A DNA stretch of 13,657 nucleotides, from positions 1 through 13,657 of the forward strand of contig CAZJAX010000048.1 in assembly GCA_964543965.1 (NCBI GenBank), read 5' to 3'. A model generated the notes under the pieces. That model saw nothing but the letters and a program-made list of their open reading frames with translations, was not told where the DNA came from and did not search any database. Positions 1 through 6,888 of this stretch are shown one piece after another. This stretch comes from CAMDWQ01 sp964543965. GTDB lineage: Bacteria; Omnitrophota; Gorgyraeia; 2-02-FULL-51-18. How positions within the stretch are numbered: position 1 is the stretch's first letter; each line of letters begins with the position of its first letter. The position numbers and the translations under genes were made by a program.

Positions 1-266
1 TAGCTTTTGGGCGCGCGCATCACCAAAAGCACCGCTTCGTCGACGATACGCGGCTCTCCTCCGCCCGATGGACGCGAAATGACGTGACCGTAGCGCGCGG
101 TGAAGCTTTTTTGAGATTTTGCGTCGGCACCGCTCACCGGCCTGAAAATTTTTGCCGCGATCGAGATCGCCTCTGATCCCGAAAGACGGACGATCCCGAT
201 ACCTCCCTCACCCGGCGCCGTGGCGATCGCAGCGATGGTATCGCGATCGGCTTCTCTCAGAGCCAT
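1..266 (-). CDS. mnmE: tRNA modification GTPase MnmE (TrmE), N-terminal fragment, cut by window edge
   Basis: Reading back from an ATG at 266-264, 88 complete codons stay open to the left edge of the window. The product begins with the MnmE N-terminal folate-binding domain: DTIAAIATAPGEGGIGIVRL (residues 9-28), then ARYGHV (57-62), and finally DEAVLLVMRAPKS (76-88), which leads into the usual Y-T-x-E-D segment beyond the edge. From family knowledge, MnmE works with MnmG to modify the wobble uridine (U34) of certain tRNAs and takes its one-carbon unit from 5,10-methylene-tetrahydrofolate bound by this domain. The GTPase domain and C-terminal Cys motif lie outside the window. The start is 2 nt after the folC stop and has no convincing Shine-Dalgarno, so translation is probably coupled to folC. 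The recognition is confident because three separate family blocks appear in order. Confidence 0.93.
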   Translation of the reverse strand, partial: MALREADRDTIAAIATAPGEGGIGIVRLSGSEAISIAAKIFRPVSGADAKSQKSFTARYGHVISRPSGGGEPRIVDEAVLLVMRAPKS

Positions 267-268
267 GG

Positions 269-1582
269 TCAGAGCCCCGCCGCGTGCCGAGCTTTGGCCG
301 CAAGGTAAAGGGACCCGGTCACCAGGATGAGGTCGTCTTCAAGAGCTTCCTTGCGGGCGGCAGCCATGGCTTCGTTGAAATTTTTTTTCATGCGGACATC
401 CTTACCTGAAGCCTCGGCGGCTTCGGCGATCTTTTGGGCGGCCAGACTGCGCTCATGGCCTGACTCGGTCGCGATGAGCACGTCGGCCTCGCCCAAAAGC
501 TCCTCGAGCATACCCTCCAGATCCTTGTCCTCCGCTGCGCCGAAAACTGCGATGAGCCTCGCAAAATGAAAGTGCCGCATCAGTCCCAGCAGCATGCGCC
601 TCATGCTGTCCCGATTGTGAGCGCCGTCAAGCACGATGCGGGGACGCTCCGAGATCTTTTCAAGGCGCCCCGGCCAGCGAGCATCAAGAATGCCCTGCTT
701 GACCGCCGAGGCGGAAATTTTGATGCGCGTTTTAGCCTCAAAACATCCGGCCATCGCGATCGCCTGCGCCGCGTTCTCGAGCTGATGCTCGCCGAGCAGG
801 TGAAGTTCGAGGTCGAAATAATTGCCGAAAGGCGTGCGCACATCGAACTTCTGAAACTCTTCGCTGTAGCCCCTGTCAAAAAACTTCACCTCTTTGCCGA
901 GCACGACAAGCTTGGCCTCGCGCGATTCGGCGGCCTCGGCGATCACGGCTTCAGCCTCGCGCGTCTGAGGCGCCGAGACGACATACTCGCGGCCTTTGAT
1001 CACGCCGCATTTCTGCACGGCGATCTTGGAAACGGTCTTTCCGAGTTTATCGGTGTGTTCGAGGCTGATCGGCGTGATGCCGACGACTTTGGCCTCCGCA
1101 ATATTAGTCGAGTCGTAAAGTCCGCCGAGCCCCACCTCAAGCACCGCGGCCTGCACCTTCATTTCTTTGAAATAGGAAAACGCCACGGCCGTGAGCACCT
1201 CGAAATAAGTCGGCATGTCTTTGCGCCAGGCATAGTCATCAAACATCTTTTCTATCTGCGCCAGATATTCGGTGAAGCGGCTCTGCGAGATCATAAGTCC
1301 GTTGACCTGAATGCGCTCGCGCACGTCAGCCAGATGAGGGGAGGTGTAAAGGCCGACCTTCAGATTTTCCATCCGGAGAATAGAGCTCAGGATAAGAGCG
1401 ACCGAACCCTTACCCTTGGATCCGGCGATCAGCGCGCACGGGTAGGCGTTCTGCGGGTTGCCCATCGCCTTCGCCAGGCGCTTCATCCGGTCGAGGTTCA
1501 GAGCTTCGGGATAATCGAATTTCTTCTGCTTTTCAAAGTTGACGAGGGAATCGAGAAATTTTAAAGCGTCCGGGTAATTCAT
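269..1582 (-). CDS. folC: Folylpolyglutamate synthase / dihydrofolate synthase
   Basis: A 437-residue Mur-ligase-fold protein of normal FolC length. The ATP-binding loop is GSKGKGS (residues 54-60), in place of the commoner GTNGKGS. Other family blocks are SPHL (81-84), ERI (89-91), EVGLGG (149-154), SLEHT (173-177) and KCGVIK (191-196), whose Lys191 fits the carbamylated lysine that positions metal. GEHQLENA (264-271), WPGRLE (303-308), DGAHN (319-323) and VTGSLYL (421-427) follow. The enzyme joins L-glutamate to folates in the cytoplasm using ATP; many bacterial members also make dihydrofolate from dihydropteroate, but which activities this one has cannot be read from sequence. The ATG at 1582 is 16 nt after the preceding stop, with no recognisable Shine-Dalgarno, so it probably relies on read-through ribosomes. 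It fits a run of folate-related genes with pabB, pabC, purH and mnmE. Confidence 0.95.
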   Translation of the reverse strand: MNYPDALKFLDSLVNFEKQKKFDYPEALNLDRMKRLAKAMGNPQNAYPCALIAGSKGKGSVALILSSILRMENLKVGLYTSPHLADVRERIQVNGLMISQSRFTEYLAQIEKMFDDYAWRKDMPTYFEVLTAVAFSYFKEMKVQAAVLEVGLGGLYDSTNIAEAKVVGITPISLEHTDKLGKTVSKIAVQKCGVIKGREYVVSAPQTREAEAVIAEAAESREAKLVVLGKEVKFFDRGYSEEFQKFDVRTPFGNYFDLELHLLGEHQLENAAQAIAMAGCFEAKTRIKISASAVKQGILDARWPGRLEKISERPRIVLDGAHNRDSMRRMLLGLMRHFHFARLIAVFGAAEDKDLEGMLEELLGEADVLIATESGHERSLAAQKIAEAAEASGKDVRMKKNFNEAMAAARKEALEDDLILVTGSLYLAAKARHAAGL

Positions 1583-1598
1583 CTGGGGAGATGAGGCG

Positions 1599-2192
1599 TT
1601 AAGCGGCTGGGGAGGGCGCGGCAGAAACTTCGGCCGCGGCCGCGGCGGCAGCGGCTGACGCCGCGGCTTCGGCTTCTTCTTTTGCGGCCTTGACCGCCCG
1701 CTCGGCGGCGGTCTTCTGATCAGCCAGCTGATTTTTGGCCAGCTCTATCAAATTCATCAGCTCGGCTTCCCTCTCCTCCTGCTTAGAGATCCGTCCTTCA
1801 AGCTCGGCTATCTTTTTTTCCTTTGCCGCGACATCCGAATCCAGAGTCTCTTTTTCGTACTGCAGGACTTTGGCGCGGCCCAAAAGCTCGTCGACGCGCT
1901 GCTTCTGCTCTTCTTTGGCGGCGAAAACGCGCTCTTCAAGCTCGACCTGCTTGGCCGAGAGCAGTTCGTTTTGGCGTGCCAGCTCTGCGGCGGCGGTCTC
2001 CTTTTCGGAAAGGCGGCTTTCGAGCGCCGTCACCTTCTGCTCTTCATAGACGTACAGCGCCGCGAGGCCGGCGCCCATCAGCAAAAAGACGGCCGCCGCC
2101 GCCAAAAAAGACACAGGAGAATTCACAGGACGCGGTTTTCCCGAGTCCCTTTCCTGGCTGGCTTTTTCGACGGCGTCGACCAAAGAGCTCAT
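1599..2192 (-). CDS. Single-pass membrane protein with long coiled coil, function unknown
   Basis: A 197-residue protein that I do not recognise as a named family. A short polar N-terminus (1-27) is followed by one hydrophobic segment (about 28-49). A charged, heptad-like region rich in Glu, Lys, Ala and Leu (about 50-176) then strongly suggests a long alpha-helical coiled coil. The tail is low-complexity: an Ala-rich run (about 176-187) and a Pro/Ser/Ala end, encoded by a GC-rich repeat-like stretch near 1630-1680. With no cleavable signal, the likely arrangement is an inner-membrane anchor with the coiled coil on the periplasmic side, though this is inferred. Its ATG overlaps the stop of the DUF378 gene in an ATGA arrangement (2189-2192), so the two are translationally coupled and may act together. 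It lies between purH and folC but has no visible folate-related feature. Confidence 0.8.
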   Translation of the reverse strand: MSSLVDAVEKASQERDSGKPRPVNSPVSFLAAAAVFLLMGAGLAALYVYEEQKVTALESRLSEKETAAAELARQNELLSAKQVELEERVFAAKEEQKQRVDELLGRAKVLQYEKETLDSDVAAKEKKIAELEGRISKQEEREAELMNLIELAKNQLADQKTAAERAVKAAKEEAEAAASAAAAAAAAEVSAAPSPAA

Positions 2193-2431
2193 TTTTTACA
2201 GGTTTCTCCGTCCTTGGGACAGCAGGGACATTTTACGACGCAGGACAGGAGTTTGATCACACCCGCCACACCGATCAAGCCGTACACGATCTTAGCACCC
2301 ATCGTCATATCGCCGAGAAGCTTCGCGACGAGATCTATCCCGAACACGCCGTAAAGTCCCCAGTTGATGGCCCCTATCGCCACCAAAAGCCCGAACACCT
2401 TACAGACGCAGCAGCATTTCTGACCTGTCAT
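2189..2431 (-). CDS. DUF378 family small membrane protein with Cys-rich ends
   Basis: An 80-residue protein that resembles the DUF378 (YuzA-like) family: AINWGLYGVFGIDLVAKLLG (21-40) and YGLIGVAGVIKLL (50-62) form its two membrane helices. The biochemical function of the family is unknown. Both ends carry unusual cysteine clusters: C6, C7, C8 and C10 before the first helix, and C64, C68, C70, C71 and C78 after the second, nine Cys in 80 residues. If the two helices form a hairpin, the clusters would lie on the same side of the membrane and could bind metal or form disulfides; this is inference. The start is fixed by a textbook AAGGAGG site 5 bases before the ATG. The stop overlaps the next start by 4 nt (ATGA). 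Confidence 0.88.
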   Translation of the reverse strand: MTGQKCCCVCKVFGLLVAIGAINWGLYGVFGIDLVAKLLGDMTMGAKIVYGLIGVAGVIKLLSCVVKCPCCPKDGETCKK

Positions 2432-2435
2432 GTGA

Positions 2436-2442
2436 CCTCCTT
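2436..2442 (-). promoter_or_regulatory. Strong Shine-Dalgarno of the DUF378 gene
   Basis: On the minus strand AAGGAGG lies 4 nt before the ATG at 2431-2429 and is wholly contained in the 14-nt gap after purH. It is one of the few full consensus ribosome binding sites in this operon; folC and mnmE lack one. It would let the small DUF378 protein be made at a higher rate than its neighbours from the same message. Confidence 0.8.
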
Positions 2443-2445
2443 GGT

Positions 2446-3999
2446 TTAGTGCTTGAAGTGCCTGACACCGGTAAAAACCATGCTGATCTTCGCCTTATTA
2501 CAGGCCGCGATGACGGCTTCGTCCTGGATCGATCCGCCCGGCTGAATGATCGCAGAGATGCCGTGCTTCCGCGCCAGCGCGATCGAATCAGGTTTGGGGA
2601 AAAATCCGTCGGAGGCCAGCACAGCGCCCTTGGCTTTTTTTCCCGCTTTTCGAAACGCCGTTTCCGCCGAATCAACGCGGGAAGTCTGCCCCATCCCTAG
2701 TCCCAGTGTAGCACCTTTTTTGGCGATTACGATGGCGTTTGATTTAAGATAGCGGGAAACTTTGAAGGCGAACAAAAGGTCCTCGATCTGGCTTTTCTTC
2801 GGAGCTGTCTTTGTCACGCATTTCAGATCCGCAGCCGAAGGGTCTTTGGCGTCGCGTTCCTGCAGAAGAAGCCCGCCGGATACTTTTTTAAAATCATAAA
2901 GACCTTTTTCTGATGCGCCGGAGTCCATCGTCAGAAGACGGAGATTCTTCTTCTCCCTGAGCACGGCAAACGCGGTTTTGGAGAATGCCGTCGCGACGAT
3001 GCACTCGACAAAACCGCTCTTCACGATGTCTTTGGCGGTCTTTTCGTCAACTTCCGTGTTGAAACCGATGATACCGCCGAAAGCAGACAAAGGATCGCAG
3101 GCATAAGCCCGCCTGAACGCTTCCCGGGCGTCTTTCCCCGCCGCAAAACCGCAGGGGTTGGTGTGTTTCATGATCGCGCACGCGGGTCCGGTAAAATCGC
3201 TCACGATCTCCCAAGCTGCATCAAGGTCGAGGATGTTGTTGAATGAAAGCTCTTTGCCGTGCAGTTTCTCGGCCTTCACGATGCCGCCCGAGACTCCCCT
3301 CTCTTCATAGACGGCACCCTTCTGGTGAGGATTTTCGCCGTAGCGCACATCCGCGCATTTATCGAATTTCAGCTCGAGAGCCTCCGGCAGATCCGGTCCG
3401 GAAGACGCGGCGCCATTGCCCTGAAAATATCCCGCGATCATCTTGTCGTAAGACCCTGTCAGGGCAAACACCTTCCCCGCCAGAGTTTTACGCGTCTCAT
3501 CTGACAGCGCACCCGCGTTCCGCCTGAGCTCTTCGGCGACAGAGGCGTAATCCGCGGGATCCGAGACGGATGCGACAAAACGGAAATTCTTGGCGGCGCT
3601 TCTCAGCATCGACGGTCCGCCGATATCGATCATTTCAATAATGTCGCGCTCTTCGGTCTTGGTTTTCAGCGCGTCCCAAAAAGGGTAAAGATTGACCACG
3701 AGCAGATCGATAGGCTCGATCGCGTGCTCGGTGAGCGTCTGCATGTGCTTGGGATTGTCGCGCATCGCAAGGATGCCTGCGTGCAGGTTGGGATGCAGGG
3801 TTTTCACGCGGCCGTTCAGCATTTCTGGGAAGCGCGTCACTTCCGAGACCTCTTTGACGGGCACGCCTTCCTTTTTCAGCAGCTCCGCCGTTCCCCCGGT
3901 GGAGATGATCTCCACGCCGAGGCCGTCCAGCGTCCTGGCAAACTCGAGCACTCCGGTCTTGTCATAGACGCTGACAAGCGCCCGTTTAATTTTTGTCAT
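2446..3999 (-). CDS. purH: Bifunctional AICAR transformylase / IMP cyclohydrolase
   Basis: A 517-residue PurH of usual length. The N-terminal IMP cyclohydrolase (MGS-like) domain, about residues 1-195, shows VSVYDKTG (9-16), STGGT (33-37), KTLHP (66-70) and DIGGPSMLRSAAKN (125-138). The AICAR transformylase domain follows with RYGENPHQ (219-226), LSFNNILDLDAAW (251-263), the catalytic MKHTNPCG (277-284, Lys278/His279), DPLSAFGGI (302-310), QPGGSIQDEAV (486-496) and the typical RHFKH end. It performs the last two steps of purine synthesis to IMP in the cytoplasm, using 10-formyl-tetrahydrofolate as formyl donor. The ATG lies inside the 3' end of pabC (14-nt overlap, different frame), with a GAGG element further upstream, so coupling to pabC is likely. 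Placement with pabB, pabC and folC links purine synthesis with its folate cofactor. All catalytic blocks look intact. Confidence 0.98.
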   Translation of the reverse strand: MTKIKRALVSVYDKTGVLEFARTLDGLGVEIISTGGTAELLKKEGVPVKEVSEVTRFPEMLNGRVKTLHPNLHAGILAMRDNPKHMQTLTEHAIEPIDLLVVNLYPFWDALKTKTEERDIIEMIDIGGPSMLRSAAKNFRFVASVSDPADYASVAEELRRNAGALSDETRKTLAGKVFALTGSYDKMIAGYFQGNGAASSGPDLPEALELKFDKCADVRYGENPHQKGAVYEERGVSGGIVKAEKLHGKELSFNNILDLDAAWEIVSDFTGPACAIMKHTNPCGFAAGKDAREAFRRAYACDPLSAFGGIIGFNTEVDEKTAKDIVKSGFVECIVATAFSKTAFAVLREKKNLRLLTMDSGASEKGLYDFKKVSGGLLLQERDAKDPSAADLKCVTKTAPKKSQIEDLLFAFKVSRYLKSNAIVIAKKGATLGLGMGQTSRVDSAETAFRKAGKKAKGAVLASDGFFPKPDSIALARKHGISAIIQPGGSIQDEAVIAACNKAKISMVFTGVRHFKH

Positions 4000-4861
4000 G
4001 GATCATCGCCTCAAGGTTGTTTTTAAAATCCTGTCCCAAAATTTTCGTGACCGGTCCCGGAGCGCCCGGACCGATAAAGCGGCCGTCAAGCTTCACCACG
4101 GGCAGAACCTCCGAAGACGTGTTGGTCATAAAGCATTCGTCGGCGTTGTACACTTCGTGCCGCGTCAGACCCGTCTCTTCGAGTTCGAAACCGCGCTTTC
4201 GACAGAGTTCGATCACGAAGCCGCGCGTCACTCCGCTTAAAATACCCGAAGCGGAGGATGGTGTCAAAATCCTTTTTTCCTTCACGATGAACAAATTGGA
4301 CACCGTGCCCTCAGCGACGGTGCCGGACGGCCCCAAAAAGAGAAGCTCGTGCGCTTTCGGGCCGCATTCTTCAAGCAGAGCAAGGACTCCGGCGGCGTAC
4401 TGCGAGCATTTGATCTTGGAATCGTCGGCTTTGAGTTCGGAGCGGCGCATGACGGAGGTTTTGAGCTCGACGCCGCGCTCGTACCATTCCGCAGGATGCG
4501 ATCTAAACTCACGGGCGATCGCCAGCAGCGTCCCCTCTTCGGGCGCTTCCCAGTGAACGGACACGCGCACGATAGCGTCGCTCCATCCGCTCTCGGTGAG
4601 CACCGCGCGGATCCAGGCGTCCATCTCTTCGACGGGCAGAGGCAGGGAATTTCCAAGGCCCCCGCAGGACCACTCGAGACGCTGCCAGTGTTTGGCGAGA
4701 TTGAAAAAACGGCCGCGATAGGCGCGAAGCGTTTCAAACGCTGAGACGCGGTTTAAAAATGTAAGGCTAAGACTTTCGGAGTCTGCGCAAGAGGGCCCGC
4801 GTTTGAACCGGGCCGAAGATGGCGGTGAGAACCGCTTCTGCTTTATAAAGTGTTTCGTCAT
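3986..4861 (-). CDS. pabC: Class IV PLP aminotransferase, probable aminodeoxychorismate lyase (PabC)
   Basis: The family core starts near SAFETLRAYRGR (residues 40-51, counted from the ATG at 4861) and continues with the PLP-binding Lys in SKIKCSQY (Lys151), VAEGTVSNLFIV (182-193; Glu184 should contact the PLP ring nitrogen), GILSGVTR (206-213) and DECFMTNTSSEV (241-252). Directly after pabB, the likely reaction is conversion of aminodeoxychorismate to p-aminobenzoate plus pyruvate; a D-amino-acid or branched-chain aminotransferase is the alternative. The start is the weak point. The only in-frame ATG lies 95 nt inside pabB, the first 32 or so residues are merely another frame of pabB, and no ATG, GTG or TTG occurs in frame between the pabB stop and FET. 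The usual N-terminal strands of stand-alone PabC are missing, as in the C-terminal half of fused PabB-PabC proteins. It overlaps purH by 14 nt. Confidence 0.85.
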   Translation of the reverse strand: MTKHFIKQKRFSPPSSARFKRGPSCADSESLSLTFLNRVSAFETLRAYRGRFFNLAKHWQRLEWSCGGLGNSLPLPVEEMDAWIRAVLTESGWSDAIVRVSVHWEAPEEGTLLAIAREFRSHPAEWYERGVELKTSVMRRSELKADDSKIKCSQYAAGVLALLEECGPKAHELLFLGPSGTVAEGTVSNLFIVKEKRILTPSSASGILSGVTRGFVIELCRKRGFELEETGLTRHEVYNADECFMTNTSSEVLPVVKLDGRFIGPGAPGPVTKILGQDFKNNLEAMIHDKN

Positions 4862-6227
4862 ATTCCTTTTCCGGGTCCGAATCCGCCACGATCCCGGCGC
4901 CTACCTGCAGATGAGCCAGGCCGTCCCGGATGACGAGGCTGCGTATAATGATATTAAAATCCATATCCCCGGTAAAGCTAAAATACCCCAGAGAGCCCGT
5001 GTAAGGCCCGCGCGCGACAGGCTCGAGTTCGTCGATGACCTGCATCGAGCGCACCTTGGGCGCGCCCGTGATCGTGCCGCCGGGAAAAAATGCCTTGAAT
5101 GCGTCCACGGCGCCGAGTCCGGGCTTGAGGGTCGCGCGGACATTGGAGACGATGTGCTTCACGTGCGAGTACTCCTCCAGTGCCATCAGCTCATCGACGG
5201 CGACGCTGCCGTATTCGGCGACGCGCCCCAAGTCGTTCCTCTCAAGGTCCAGAAGCATCACGTGCTCGGCCCGTTCTTTTTCGCTGAGCATGAGCTCTAG
5301 AGATGAGGCGCGGTCCTTTTTCCGGTCACGGCTGGCGGGACGCGTACCGGCGATGGGCCGCGTCTCAAGCCTCCTGCCTTCAAGCTTCAGAAGGCGTTCC
5401 GGCGAGCCGGACAGGATCTGAAAATCGCCGGCATCGAGCATCCCGAAAAACGAGGACGGGTTCACTTGCTTAAGCCTCTCGTAAACAGCGTCCGCCGACA
5501 TCGGCAAAGGAAACGTAAACCGCTGCGAAAGGTTGGCCTGATAAATGTCTCCTCGCCGGATGCGCTCCTTGGCCTTCATGACCATTCCGGTGAAACCGCG
5601 CCGCGAAACAGAGGAAACCAGTTTGGGCAATGCCCGTGAAGAATGGCTTTTTTTAAGCATGAAAGGTCTTGAGCGGCTCAGATCAGCGCGCAGGCTTTTT
5701 TCGCAAGCTTCGAGCGCAGACTTTCCTCCCTCGGATGAAAAAAGGATCGTCTCGCCGGAGGCGTGGTCAAATATGACGCCCTGATGCAAAAAAAGAAAAT
5801 ACATCCACGGCAGTCCCAGGTCTTCCCGCGCATAGCAGCTCAGCGAGGGCTCGATGAGCTTCTTAGCTTCATAGCCGACGAAACCCACAGCTCCCCCAGC
5901 GAACGGCGGCGCGCCGTCAACCCGCACAGCTTTTTCCCGGCAAAGGAGCTCCTCGAGCGCTTTGAAAGGGTCGCCGTTGATGATGCGGTCGGAGCCGCCC
6001 GGAGATCGCAGCGCGGCCTTGCCGTCCCGATACCGGAAAACGGATTCGGGCTTTGTCGCGACCAGCGAATAGCGGCCGAAGCGCGGCGACAGCCGCGCGC
6101 TCTCGAGAAGCACCGAGGGCGCGGACCGGCGAAGAGCCCTATACAGCTCGGCCGGAGTGCCGGAATACTCTATATTTTTAAATGAGGCCCGCCGGCCTTG
6201 AGCGCGGACGTCAATCGAGGTAGGCAA
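4767..6227 (-). CDS. pabB: Aminodeoxychorismate synthase component I (PabB)
   Basis: A 486-residue chorismate-binding enzyme. Family blocks: LLES (40-43), GRYSLVA (51-57), GDIYQANLSQRF (226-237), PIAGTRP (291-297), RAEHVMLLDLERND (319-332), FPGGTITGAPKVRSM (381-395), YTGSLGYFSF (409-418), MDFNIIIRS (422-430) and GAGIVADSDPEKEYDET (443-459). IYQANLSQ, ITGAPK and MDFNI favour PabB over anthranilate synthase (TrpE), as does the adjacent PabC. However, residue 293 is Ala, as in TrpE, where E. coli PabB has a catalytic Lys (PIKGT). PabB normally converts chorismate to aminodeoxychorismate with ammonia from the glutaminase PabA; no PabA gene is visible here. The start is a TTG at 6227-6225, overlapping the lipoprotein gene by 17 nt; no better in-frame start exists before the conserved core. 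The 3' end overlaps the pabC frame. Confidence 0.92.
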   Translation of the reverse strand: MPTSIDVRAQGRRASFKNIEYSGTPAELYRALRRSAPSVLLESARLSPRFGRYSLVATKPESVFRYRDGKAALRSPGGSDRIINGDPFKALEELLCREKAVRVDGAPPFAGGAVGFVGYEAKKLIEPSLSCYAREDLGLPWMYFLFLHQGVIFDHASGETILFSSEGGKSALEACEKSLRADLSRSRPFMLKKSHSSRALPKLVSSVSRRGFTGMVMKAKERIRRGDIYQANLSQRFTFPLPMSADAVYERLKQVNPSSFFGMLDAGDFQILSGSPERLLKLEGRRLETRPIAGTRPASRDRKKDRASSLELMLSEKERAEHVMLLDLERNDLGRVAEYGSVAVDELMALEEYSHVKHIVSNVRATLKPGLGAVDAFKAFFPGGTITGAPKVRSMQVIDELEPVARGPYTGSLGYFSFTGDMDFNIIIRSLVIRDGLAHLQVGAGIVADSDPEKEYDETLYKAEAVLTAIFGPVQTRALLRRLRKS

Positions 6228-6765
6228 TCTTCTGCTTCTTTAAGCGGACCTGGAGCTTCAGCTCCTGGATGTCTTCGGTGAGAGGTCTGATCTTTTCATT
6301 GAGCATCATCACGTGTTCTGACCAGCGCTTTTTATCCTGAGCTGAAAGCGTGATGCCTTTCGGGTCTTTCAAAACTTTTTGCACGTCGGCCAGCGTCTTC
6401 TGGTAACCTTCAAGCTCTTCCTCTTTGGCTTCGATCGAGTTCTCGGCAGCCGCGATATCATTCTTCATCCGTGTCCGGTTAGCGTCGATGCCGGCACGGT
6501 ACTGCTCGATCTTACGGTTCTGGCCCTTGGCGTAGACATCGTAGTTGCTGCGGAGCTTCTCAACCTGAGAATCGATGATCTGCTTTTTCTTGAGAAGGTC
6601 TTCGCGGATCAGGCTGATCTGGGAATGCGCCTGGTTCCTTTGGACCATCATCGCTTTGAAAGCCGGGTCTTCCTTGATAAGACGGTCGAGCTCCTCGGGA
6701 CCCTGATTCCACTGGCAGCCGCAGACGAGAGAGGAAAAAACGGCGCAAAGAATGATTTTTTTCAT
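6211..6765 (-). CDS. Probable lipoprotein with coiled-coil body, function unknown
   Basis: A 184-residue protein with a short signal peptide (MKKIIL plus hydrophobic core) and a lipobox-like end, VCGC (14-17), which predicts lipid attachment at Cys17 after signal peptidase II cleavage. Cys at the -2 position is not the commonest residue, so the site is probable rather than certain. The mature part is almost wholly charged and helical, with heptad-like stretches at about 40-70, 80-130 and 150-180 typical of coiled coils. I recognise no named family. As first gene of the folate run it is read from a candidate promoter directly upstream, and its 3' end overlaps the TTG start of pabB by 17 nt. 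Nothing in the sequence ties it to folate metabolism. The ATG at 6765 has no Shine-Dalgarno before it. Confidence 0.82.
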   Translation of the reverse strand: MKKIILCAVFSSLVCGCQWNQGPEELDRLIKEDPAFKAMMVQRNQAHSQISLIREDLLKKKQIIDSQVEKLRSNYDVYAKGQNRKIEQYRAGIDANRTRMKNDIAAAENSIEAKEEELEGYQKTLADVQKVLKDPKGITLSAQDKKRWSEHVMMLNEKIRPLTEDIQELKLQVRLKKQKIAYLD

Positions 6766-6771
6766 AGGTTT

Positions 6772-6800
6772 ACAATATCACAAAGATCCCCAAATCCCAA
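6772..6800 (-). promoter_or_regulatory. Candidate sigma-70-type promoter of the lipoprotein-pab-pur-fol operon
   Basis: On the minus strand TTGGGA (6800-6795) is followed after 17 nt by TATTGT (6777-6772), preceded by a TG that makes an extended -10. Each hexamer matches consensus at four of six positions. The -10 ends only 6 nt before the ATG at 6765, so transcription would begin at or within a base or two of the start codon and give a leaderless message. This agrees with the lack of any ribosome binding site there. Confidence 0.45.
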
Positions 6801-6826
6801 AATGACCGCCCTTTCTGCCGAGGGCG

Positions 6827-6863
6827 AAAAAAAGAGGCGGGGTTTTGACGCCCCGCCCCTCTT
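6827..6863 (-). terminator. Strong Rho-independent terminator of the channel-like gene
   Basis: Read on the minus strand, AAGAGGGGCGGGG (6863-6851) pairs with CCCCGCCTCTTTT across the 8-nt loop CGTCAAAA. The stem is about 13 bp with two G-U pairs, and the 3' arm runs into a T tract ending at 6827. It lies 25 nt past the stop of the 6889-7566 gene and separates that gene from the downstream folate operon. Confidence 0.9.
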
Positions 6864-6888
6864 CCTTGCCGCCCGAAGGGCGCGCGTA

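Noticed and set aside
566..1564. Long plus-strand open frame opposite folC (332 codons)
   Set aside because: It is the antisense of a clear FolC and the translation has no family motif. Long antisense frames are expected in GC-rich genes.
1630..1680. GC-rich GCGGCC-like repeats as a regulatory or recombination element
   Set aside because: They encode the poly-Ala tail of the coiled-coil protein in frame, and codon repetition explains them.
1823..2449. Plus-strand open frame of 208 codons opposite the coiled-coil and DUF378 genes
   Set aside because: Arg/Pro-rich low-complexity translation that spans two minus-strand genes and their junction. No ribosome binding site or motif.
4767..6227. 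Anthranilate synthase (trpE) as the identity of the chorismate enzyme
   Set aside because: PIAGT would fit, but ITGAPK, MDFNI and IYQANLSQ plus the adjacent pabC fit PabB better.
6807..6826. Hairpin CGCCCT / AGGGCG as a second terminator after the channel-like gene
   Set aside because: On the minus strand it is not followed by a proper T tract, and the strong terminator at 6827-6863 is already complete before it.
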